Below, in pieces: positions 57,455-64,000 of a stretch of 64,000 nt of DNA (within the stretch, counting starts at the first letter, position 1; the number at the start of each line of letters is the position of its first letter). Both the position numbers and the translations under genes were made by a program. The stretch is from positions 434,001-498,000 of the forward strand of contig CAZHON010000001.1 in assembly GCA_964534565.1 (NCBI GenBank), written 5' to 3'. Source of the DNA: CAZHON01 sp964534565 (GTDB taxonomy: Bacteria > Patescibacteriota > Gracilibacteria > Peribacterales > Peribacteraceae). Under the pieces are notes generated by a model that saw only the letters and a list, made by a program, of their open reading frames with translations, ran no database searches and was not told the DNA's origin.

Positions 57455-60400
57455 ATGGTTGGTTCCTTCCTCGGTCGACGCTTTGCAGTCACTGTTGCAA
57501 CAGCCGTCGCCTCTTTGTCGATTCCAGCAGTCGTGATGGCTGCAACAGCGGTGACTCCTGCAACAGGAGGATCTGCCATCTCTGGTAATACGTTCACGAG
57601 TGGAACGTTCACTCCTTTGACCGGTCCAACGCTCTCAGGAATTAATGACACCGATATGACGGTTGCTCCGACATTCGGAACATTGATTCTCAATGCTCCT
57701 GCCGGATTCCAATTTGATACGGGAGGAACGGCACCGACTCTCCTTGTGACGTGTACTTCAAACTGTGGAGGCACGAATGAGAACGTGAATAACCTTCCAT
57801 CGGGTTCCACAATCGCAGTGACGGTTTCTGCAAGTCAGTTGACGGTGAACATCACAGACGATGTCGATGGAACCGCCATCAACACCCTTACATGGCAGAA
57901 TGTTCGCGTCCGCCCAACGGCAGTCGCTGTAACATCCGGAAACCTTGTCATCAGCGGAGCAACGGGCTTCGTCGGTCTTACAGGAACAACGAACTTTGGA
58001 ACACTCTCTGAAGTCGCTGCATCGAACACGGTGACAGCAGCAACGGGAGGATCTTCCATTTCTAGCAATACAATTGGCGGAACATTCACATCCCTGACAG
58101 GACCGGTGATCTCCGAAGGAGTCACAAGTTCTATTTTGGAAGGAACGGTGATCTTGAATGCTCCTGCAGGATTTGAGTTCGATACGACGGGCGCAGCTCC
58201 TACCGTCTTGATTACACGCATTGCCGGTTCCAACACGGGAACACAGGGATCCACACTGTGTAATATCAATAACGTTACAACGGGCACGAGCCAGGCAGTG
58301 ACTTCACGAACATCCTCTCAGATCACCTTCACGGTTGATGATGAGTCACGCAACGGCGAAAGCACAGACGGAGTTTGTACAGGTGTGCGCAACAGTCTCA
58401 CATTCCAGAACGTCCGTGTTCGCCCAACAGGAACACTCGTTTCTCTTCCTTCTTCTGCGAATATCACCTTCTCCGGTACGGCACCAGTCGCAAGCGTGAC
58501 GGGTTCCACGAACTTGGGAACACTCACGGAAGTGAAAGCAACGACTACGACGACAGTCGTGTCATCCGGTACTTCCACCTACGGAGACACGGTGACACTC
58601 ACCGCAACGGTCACGAACGGATACGCCCCAACAGGAACGGTTCAATTCAAAGATAATGGAACCGATATCGGTTCTGCTGTTGCACTGAATGGTTCTTTCC
58701 AGGCTGTCTTGATGTATTCCGGTCTTACCGCCGGTTCACATACCATCACTGCAGTATACGCAGGTGATGGAATCAATGCAGGCAGTACGTCCGCTGGTCT
58801 TCCTCAGACAGTAAATAAGAAGACACTGACGGTGACTGCAGACGCCGCTACGCGAAACTACGGTGATGCAAACCCTGTGTTTTCTGCGACCTTCACAGGC
58901 TTCGCAAACTCTGAAACCCTCAACACGTCCGACGTTACAGGAACAGTGTCGCTCACAACGACGGCGACCGCTTCCGATAACGTAGGATCATATCCTTTGA
59001 CTGCAGCTTTGGGATCGCTCGCTTCCAACAATTACACATTCTCCTTTGCGGCAAGCACACTGACAATTAACCCTGTGGCATTGTCTGTGACAACGAACGC
59101 AGCGTCGCGTGCATACGGAGTTGCGAATCCAACGTTCACTGTCAGCTACGCAACATTCGTCAATGGTGACGACGCAAATGATCTTGGTGGAACACTCGTC
59201 TTTACGACTGTCGCCGACATCAATTCTCCCGTTGGCTCCTACACAGTCACTCCAAGCGGACTGACATCGACGAACTACACACTCTCGTTCTTTGCGGGAA
59301 ACCTTTCGATTAACCAGGCAGTAACGGGAACATCGACTGTTCTCGATACTCCAACTCCAAACTCTTTGGTGGGAACGAACGTTGAACTTCACGCTACGGT
59401 GAGTGGTGGATTGAGCCCAACAGGAACAATTCGTATCTCGAGCGGCTCTACGGTTCTTGGAACGGTCTCCGTTTCCAACGGTTCCGGTTCCATCTTCAAG
59501 ACATTCACAATTGCAGGCACCTACAGCTTGAAGGCGGAATACCTCGGAGACACAAACCACCTCTCCAGCACGGGAACATTGATCTTCCACGTTGTTGATA
59601 AAGACTACGCAGATACCACAACAACAGTCAGTGCAACAAACCCATCCATTGTTGGTGACGAAGTTGAGTTCACCGCAACGGTAGACGGTGCTTATAACCC
59701 CACAGGTGATGTTAAATTCTACGATGGCTCCGGTGCAACATTGCTCGGAACAAGCACGCTCAGCAGTGGTTCTGCAACATTCAAGCACACCTTCACGACT
59801 GCGGGTTTCCACCCTATCAATGCGCACTACTTGGGTGATGCAAACAACCACGCAAGTTCCGGAAGCTTGCTCATCGAAGTAACGGTGCAGCAAGAAGTGC
59901 AGAAAGACACTCCTGACTACGTCTTCACGCTTAATGCTCCTTCCACGTCCATTGTTGGAACAGGAGGAATCCTTTTGACTGCGACAGTCTCCGGCGCCTA
60001 CATGCCAACAGGAACGGTTGAGTTTTACAACGGAACGACATTGATGGGCACAGGCTCTCTCGATGGAAACTTCGAAGCAACATACACGGCCGTCTTCACG
60101 TCGGTCGGTACCTACACGTTGCATGCTCACTACCTGGGTGACCCTAACAATAACCCAAGCACGGCAAACGCTACCGTTGAGGTGACGACGACACAGACGG
60201 TGAATCAAGCTTCTCCTCTCACAACGACGGTTCTTGCGGTCTCCAGCCCCTCTGTCGTCGGTGACATGGTGACGCTTTCCGCACACACGGATGGTGGATA
60301 CCTTCCTTCCGGTGACATGGTCTTCAAAGACTTCGGAGTGCCACTCGCTACTGTTCCGTTATCCGCAACGGGTGCCGCGAGCTACTCACTCGACACGCTT

Positions 60401-61429
60401 GCAGTCGGTTCCCACGATTTGAGCGCAGAGTACTTGGGAGATACGAATAACCTCGGAAGCCTTTCCCCAACAGTGACCGTGCACATCGTTCAGAAGAAGA
60501 CGAGCATCGTCGCTCTCGCATCGATTCAGAACCCACACAGTTCCTTCTACGGAATTGTCTTCAACACGACAGTGACGGGGTACCACCCAACAGGAAGCGT
60601 TTCGTTCTACGAAGGAACAACGCTGCTCAGCACGGTTGCGTTGGATGCATCCGGATTCGCTCAACTTGGTTGGAAGTTCCCTGTGGGAACCTACCACTTC
60701 ACGATGAACTACTCGGGTGACTTCAATAACTTCCCAAGCTCCACAGACATCTCAGTGCAGGTTGTGGACATGGGCAACGAGAACGATCCAGGTGACGGCG
60801 GATCAAACGGTTCCGGTCGTGGCGCAGGAGTGCAGGGAGCACTCACCATGGCAAGTTACTTGGCAAAGGGACACTTCGGCACCACTCCTCCACCAGCCTT
60901 CGGAGGAGGAGACACAATCCCGATGAACGACGATGAATTGCAGTACTTCTGCAGCATGCAGCGTGCATTGCCACGCGGAGCAAGCGACGAGTTCCTCACG
61001 GCCGTTGCTCAGTTGGTCTCTTCCATCACAGGACGAACCCAGGAGTACGTATTGTCCACGCTCACGGACGACAATCTCTGCGCTGAAATCAATGCGTCTC
61101 TCAGCCCGGCAAACCTTTTGACACAGCTCAAATTGACGCCATTCGCAGTGAACGCTCGCGGCGTACCGGTTTCTTCAAACCCAACATGGAACAAGTGTAT
61201 CAGCGGTGGTCGCGTGACCCTGGAGGACATTAAGTCCAACCCTGATCGTACAGAGCGCCGCCGCGCAGGAGTCAGCTTGCCGGAGACGTGTGCGTCCTAC
61301 CACACACAGTCAGTGTGGAGGCACCCAGATCTCGACATCTACTTCGTGTTCGACAAGGCAACACGCCAGCTCATCGTTCCAGAAGGGTACTTCGTGACCC
61401 CAGAAAAGAACGTCGCTGCAGCGAAGTAA
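57455..61429 (+). CDS. Large secreted Ig-repeat/MBG adhesin
   Basis: A 1324-aa exported protein, by architecture an adhesin or surface fibre. Signal peptide ~1-29. Two related ~160-residue N-terminal repeats (residues ~30-187, 191-359) share SISxNT..GTFTSLTGP and ILNAPAGFxFDT. Then come one group-3 Ig-like domain (~362-458), two MBG domains with YGDANP and YGVANP (~459-622), and five more Ig-like repeats (~626-1103), each with a SPTGT-like and a YLGDxN motif. A Gly/Ser/Asp linker leads to a unique ~190-residue C-terminal domain with four cysteines and no anchor. No transmembrane helix or sorting motif is present at the C-terminus. The start follows TTTTCCCCACCTTTCCT. Confidence 0.9.
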   Translation: MVGSFLGRRFAVTVATAVASLSIPAVVMAATAVTPATGGSAISGNTFTSGTFTPLTGPTLSGINDTDMTVAPTFGTLILNAPAGFQFDTGGTAPTLLVTCTSNCGGTNENVNNLPSGSTIAVTVSASQLTVNITDDVDGTAINTLTWQNVRVRPTAVAVTSGNLVISGATGFVGLTGTTNFGTLSEVAASNTVTAATGGSSISSNTIGGTFTSLTGPVISEGVTSSILEGTVILNAPAGFEFDTTGAAPTVLITRIAGSNTGTQGSTLCNINNVTTGTSQAVTSRTSSQITFTVDDESRNGESTDGVCTGVRNSLTFQNVRVRPTGTLVSLPSSANITFSGTAPVASVTGSTNLGTLTEVKATTTTTVVSSGTSTYGDTVTLTATVTNGYAPTGTVQFKDNGTDIGSAVALNGSFQAVLMYSGLTAGSHTITAVYAGDGINAGSTSAGLPQTVNKKTLTVTADAATRNYGDANPVFSATFTGFANSETLNTSDVTGTVSLTTTATASDNVGSYPLTAALGSLASNNYTFSFAASTLTINPVALSVTTNAASRAYGVANPTFTVSYATFVNGDDANDLGGTLVFTTVADINSPVGSYTVTPSGLTSTNYTLSFFAGNLSINQAVTGTSTVLDTPTPNSLVGTNVELHATVSGGLSPTGTIRISSGSTVLGTVSVSNGSGSIFKTFTIAGTYSLKAEYLGDTNHLSSTGTLIFHVVDKDYADTTTTVSATNPSIVGDEVEFTATVDGAYNPTGDVKFYDGSGATLLGTSTLSSGSATFKHTFTTAGFHPINAHYLGDANNHASSGSLLIEVTVQQEVQKDTPDYVFTLNAPSTSIVGTGGILLTATVSGAYMPTGTVEFYNGTTLMGTGSLDGNFEATYTAVFTSVGTYTLHAHYLGDPNNNPSTANATVEVTTTQTVNQASPLTTTVLAVSSPSVVGDMVTLSAHTDGGYLPSGDMVFKDFGVPLATVPLSATGAASYSLDTLAVGSHDLSAEYLGDTNNLGSLSPTVTVHIVQKKTSIVALASIQNPHSSFYGIVFNTTVTGYHPTGSVSFYEGTTLLSTVALDASGFAQLGWKFPVGTYHFTMNYSGDFNNFPSSTDISVQVVDMGNENDPGDGGSNGSGRGAGVQGALTMASYLAKGHFGTTPPPAFGGGDTIPMNDDELQYFCSMQRALPRGASDEFLTAVAQLVSSITGRTQEYVLSTLTDDNLCAEINASLSPANLLTQLKLTPFAVNARGVPVSSNPTWNKCISGGRVTLEDIKSNPDRTERRRAGVSLPETCASYHTQSVWRHPDLDIYFVFDKATRQLIVPEGYFVTPEKNVAAAK

Positions 61430-61449
61430 GAACAAAGCACAAAGACGAG

Positions 61450-61477
61450 AAGGGCGTCTGCAAAGGCGCCCTTTTTT
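61450..61477 (+). terminator. Terminator after the adhesin gene
   Basis: Stem AAGGGCG / CGCCCTT with a 10-base loop followed by T-run (CTTTTTTG), 20 bases past the stop. Confidence 0.85.
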
Positions 61478-61503
61478 GTGGCGAGTTCCTGTACACTTCT
61501 TTC

Positions 61504-61977
61504 ATGGCTCTCAGCGAAGGAACACCGGCGCCGGCATTTACCCTCTTGGATCAAGACGGTTTGGAGCGATCTCTCAAGGATTACGCTGGTTCATGGGTTC
61601 TACTCTACTTCTACCCGAAGGATGACACTCCAGGATGCACCAAAGAGGCATGTGGACTAAAGAGCTATACGAATCAATACAAGCGACGGGGCATCACGAT
61701 TCTCGGCATCAGCGCCGACCCGGTTGAAAAACATAAGGAATTTTCGAAGAAGTACGGTTTGCCGTTCCGGCTCCTGTCGGACGAAACAAAACAGACAATC
61801 GAAGCGTACGGAGCGTGGCAGGAGAAAAGTATGTACGGGAAAATGTATATGGGCATTGTGCGCATGTCGTACCTCATCGATCCCAAAGGTACGATCGTCA
61901 AAATCTATCCTGACGTTGACCCGGAACGGCATGCAGGAGAAGTTTTGAAAGATACCGAGAAGCTTCAACAGGCTTAG
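61504..61977 (+). CDS. bcp: Thioredoxin-dependent peroxiredoxin (BCP/PrxQ)
   Basis: Reduces hydrogen peroxide and organic peroxides with thioredoxin. The PGCTKEACGLK motif has the peroxidatic cysteine and the resolving cysteine five residues later, as in PrxQ. It has 157 aa, the standard length. The ATG at 61504 is chosen; an in-frame extension upstream would run through the terminator of the preceding gene. Together with msrB and two DoxX proteins it indicates oxygen exposure or peroxide stress. Confidence 0.95.
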   Translation: MALSEGTPAPAFTLLDQDGLERSLKDYAGSWVLLYFYPKDDTPGCTKEACGLKSYTNQYKRRGITILGISADPVEKHKEFSKKYGLPFRLLSDETKQTIEAYGAWQEKSMYGKMYMGIVRMSYLIDPKGTIVKIYPDVDPERHAGEVLKDTEKLQQA

Positions 61978-61986
61978 GAGAAAGTG

Positions 61987-61995
61987 TGCTATACT
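61987..61995 (+). promoter_or_regulatory. Extended -10 promoter of lemA
   Basis: TG-C-TATACT (TATACT at 61990-61995), 28 bases before the lemA ATG. The leader is C/T-rich (TTCCCCCATCTTTCC). Confidence 0.55.
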
Positions 61996-62023
61996 CTTTC
62001 ACGATTCGTTCCCCCATCTTTCC

Positions 62024-62620
62024 ATGAACTCACATTACACTCGTCTTCCGTGGATTCTTGCCGGAGTGGTGCTTGTGCTCTTCCTCTACAGCTGGGGAAG
62101 TTTCAACGGCATTGTTGCGTCGCATGAAAACGTTGATGCAAAGTGGGCACAGGTAGAAACACAGTATCAACGCCGCTTCGATTTGATTCCCAACATCGTA
62201 AGCACGGTAAAGGGTGCTGCAAACTTTGAGCAGTCGACATTCACTGCCATTACGCAGGCTCGCAGCAGCTGGACAAATGCATCGACCGATCGCACGCAGA
62301 AAATCGCTGCCGCTCAAACTCTCGACACCTCGCTCTCCCGCCTGATTGTCGCAGTAGAGGCGTACCCACAGCTGCAAGCAACCAAAGCATTCCAGGACCT
62401 CATGACCGTCACAGAAGGCACGGAAAACCGCATTGCAACGGCACGCAAGGACTATAACGACGCAGTGCAGACCTATAACGTCTCTGTGAAGCAGTTTCCA
62501 CGCAATTTGTTTGCTCGATTGTTCGGTTACGGCCCCGAGACCTTCTTCCAGAACACGGAAGGGTCCGAGACCGCTCCCGTCATCGACTTTGGAACGTCGT
62601 CTCAGGCTGCCATTCAGTAA
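62024..62620 (+). CDS. LemA-family membrane protein
   Basis: A 198-aa protein with one N-terminal membrane helix (LAGVVLVLFLYSWGSF) and an extracytoplasmic four-helix bundle. The segment DAKWAQVETQYQRRFDLIPN is the LemA signature and FARLFGYGPETFFQ the end. The function of the family is uncertain, possibly in membrane or envelope stress. It is followed after five bases by a TPM-domain gene, a common LemA neighbour. Confidence 0.95.
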   Translation: MNSHYTRLPWILAGVVLVLFLYSWGSFNGIVASHENVDAKWAQVETQYQRRFDLIPNIVSTVKGAANFEQSTFTAITQARSSWTNASTDRTQKIAAAQTLDTSLSRLIVAVEAYPQLQATKAFQDLMTVTEGTENRIATARKDYNDAVQTYNVSVKQFPRNLFARLFGYGPETFFQNTEGSETAPVIDFGTSSQAAIQ

Positions 62621-62625
62621 CGCCT

Positions 62626-63498
62626 ATGCTTAGCATTTCGCGTCTCGTCGTCGCACTGTCGCTCGTCTTTCTCTCTGCTCCGCAGGTGAGTGAGGCGGCG
62701 TTTGCGATTCCACCCAATGATGGATACGTCACAGACGACGCGGGGATTTTGAAACCCGATGAAGAGTCGGCGATCGAAGCAGAATTGACCGAGTATAAAA
62801 AAACGACGAGCAATGAAATTGCCGTCCTCGCGGTGAACACGATGTCCGGCGCAGACATTGCCGAAACGTCGGTGGAGGTTTTACGAAAATGGGGAATTGG
62901 AGACGCGCAGAAAAACAACGGAATTCTGATTCTCATTGCATACGCAGATAAGAAAATCTTCATTGCGACGGGCTACGGACTCGAAGGGGCCGTTCCCGAC
63001 CTTGTCGCAAAGGGAATCATTGAAGAGGACATCACTCCTGCGTTCCGAAAAGGAGAATACGGAGATGGAATCAAGGCGGCGGTTACATCGCTGGAGAAGC
63101 ACATTGCCGGTGAATACACGGCCGATCGTTACTCGGAATCGTTGGGCCCCGGTTTGCCTGCATTCCTGTGGGTGTTCGTTCTCATTGCAATCCAGGTGCT
63201 CGCGGCATGGTTTTCGCAGAGTAAATCATGGTGGGCAGGAGGGATTGTCGGCGGTGTTGCAGGAGTGTTTTTGACCATTCTCTACACATGGTGGTTGAGC
63301 ATTCCGATTCTGATTATTTTGGGACTTGTGTTCGATTACGTCGTTTCCAAAGCAGGCCCACGCAATCGTCGAGGAGGACGGGGCGGATTTGGAGGATTCG
63401 GCGGTGGAAGTTTTGGTGGAGGAAGCAGCGGAAGTGGTGGATTCGGTGGTTTCAGTGGAGGATCTGGAGGCGGAGGAGGTGCGGGCGGTTCGTGGTAG
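62626..63498 (+). CDS. TPM-domain membrane protein (YgcG type)
   Basis: A 290-aa protein with a signal peptide ending at SEAA, then a TPM domain (residues ~25-165, starting PNDGYVTDDAGIL and including NNGILILIAYADKKIFIATG). Two transmembrane helices near 185 and 210 follow. The C-terminus is a glycine/serine-rich low-complexity tail rich in GGFGGGSFGGGSS. Family members are tied to photosystem II repair in plants and to envelope stress elsewhere. Likely partner of the LemA protein, co-transcribed. Confidence 0.93.
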   Translation: MLSISRLVVALSLVFLSAPQVSEAAFAIPPNDGYVTDDAGILKPDEESAIEAELTEYKKTTSNEIAVLAVNTMSGADIAETSVEVLRKWGIGDAQKNNGILILIAYADKKIFIATGYGLEGAVPDLVAKGIIEEDITPAFRKGEYGDGIKAAVTSLEKHIAGEYTADRYSESLGPGLPAFLWVFVLIAIQVLAAWFSQSKSWWAGGIVGGVAGVFLTILYTWWLSIPILIILGLVFDYVVSKAGPRNRRGGRGGFGGFGGGSFGGGSSGSGGFGGFSGGSGGGGGAGGSW

Positions 63499-63508
63499 AA
63501 TGGGGACC

Positions 63509-64000
63509 ATGCGATTCGTTGTGTTCCTCACTCTTCTTCTTTCGACTCCGTATGCATTTGCAGCAGAGCCGCTTTCAACAGTGACGGTAACATCTTCCGC
63601 TCCAGAGAACGGACGTATTCCTCTCGGGGCGCAGCGAGTCGATGCGCTCGATCTTTCTATGCATGTGCCATGCACTCTGTCCCACGATGTTTCTCTCCAA
63701 GAAATCACCGTGCGCCATATCGGCTTGGGAGATGCGAGTGATATCGAGGGAGTGGCGTTGTACCAAGGCAACAGACGACTCACGCGTTCTCTCCGTTTCA
63801 GTTCCACAAAACCCGAAGTCACTCTGCGGGTACGATCGCTTGTACTTGCTCCGTGTACAACGACATCATTTTCTCTTCGCCTCAACTTTTCGAAAGATGC
63901 CGCGATTGCATCCGAGCATGGCCTGAAAATTTTTCAAGACGGAATCAAACTTTCGGGAGCGGCTGTGTCCTACAACGAAACGACTGTTGGCATGCCTGCC
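63509..64000 (+). CDS. Secreted protein, truncated at the window end
   Basis: Open frame from ATG 63509 to the last base without a stop, 164 codons visible. A signal peptide (FVVFLTLLLSTPYAFA) is followed by a beta-rich domain. Two cysteines (VPCTL and APCTT) may pair. No family is recognised. It begins 10 bases after the TPM stop, so it continues the lemA operon. The 3' part lies outside the window. Confidence 0.7.
   Translation, partial: MRFVVFLTLLLSTPYAFAAEPLSTVTVTSSAPENGRIPLGAQRVDALDLSMHVPCTLSHDVSLQEITVRHIGLGDASDIEGVALYQGNRRLTRSLRFSSTKPEVTLRVRSLVLAPCTTTSFSLRLNFSKDAAIASEHGLKIFQDGIKLSGAAVSYNETTVGMPA

Noticed and set aside
58988..60286. 432-codon open frame antisense to the adhesin repeats
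   Set aside because: The repetitive Thr/Gly/Val-rich sense strand leaves antisense stops rare; the product is Cys/Arg-rich nonsense.
58000..60800. CRISPR-like or satellite repeats in the adhesin gene
   Set aside because: Similarity is at the protein-domain level; DNA repeats are diverged, unequal and in frame.

Overview
The window is ordinary, densely packed bacterial chromosome with about 55 protein genes, four tRNA genes (Tyr, two Leu, Arg) and no insertion sequence, prophage, CRISPR array or rRNA. TGA is used as a normal stop (for example at 24031-24033, 38466-38468 and 50222-50224), so the Gracilibacteria/SR1 code in which UGA means glycine does not apply. Exported proteins have signal peptides or lipoboxes followed by long serine-rich linkers, and there are S-layer homology domains, a sortase, a cohesin-like and a dockerin-like protein. 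With the roughly even GC content this suggests a Candidate Phyla Radiation (Patescibacteria) genome, perhaps Peregrinibacteria/Peribacteria. That placement is inference; no rRNA or ribosomal protein is present to test it.

Layout. 1-14.9 kb is information processing and division: leuS, an alpha/beta hydrolase, an rRNA m5C methyltransferase, dnaG, rpoD with an unusual C-terminal zinc ribbon, a UvrD-like helicase-nuclease, and an ftsK-rdgB pair followed by a PPC-domain gene. 15-21.8 kb is a sugar-nucleotide reductase-like gene, then a MarR regulator with its own promoter and operator leading into an efflux operon (membrane fusion protein, ATPase, two tandem MacB-type permeases) and a DoxX protein. 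21.9-25.7 kb holds tRNA-Tyr and a surface cluster: polysaccharide deacetylase lipoprotein, cupredoxin-like anchored protein, cohesin/fibronectin anchored protein and a dockerin protein. 25.8-39 kb is core metabolism and translation: holA, greA, carB, a drug/metabolite transporter, tRNA-Leu, sortase, mnmA, a DUF5671 membrane protein, prfA, folD and tmk. 39-46 kb has a membrane-anchored two-ATPase Clp-like protein coupled to a small membrane partner, an SLH/beta-propeller surface protein and secreted proteins. 46.3-48.4 kb is the groES-groEL operon under a clear CIRCE element. 48.5-57.2 kb is mostly small exported proteins (M23 peptidase, YggT, DoxX, MsrB, CAP domain), tRNA-Leu, an O-antigen-ligase-like protein, a compact structured transcription unit and tRNA-Arg. 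57.4-64 kb is a 1324-residue Ig-repeat adhesin, bcp, lemA, a TPM-domain protein and a secreted protein cut by the window end.

Gene expression looks unusual. Very few starts have a Shine-Dalgarno sequence. Many are preceded directly by a C/T-rich tract, and several genes have the -10 box only 6-9 bases from the start codon, implying leaderless or nearly leaderless mRNAs. The -10 boxes are TATAAT, TATACT or TACACT, often with an upstream TG.

The observations most worth following are the cohesin-dockerin pair in a CPR-like genome, the zinc-ribbon sigma factor, the membrane-tethered Clp-like ATPase with a decayed first ATPase site, the C/T-rich start contexts and the small promoter-driven structured transcript near 56.6-56.8 kb.
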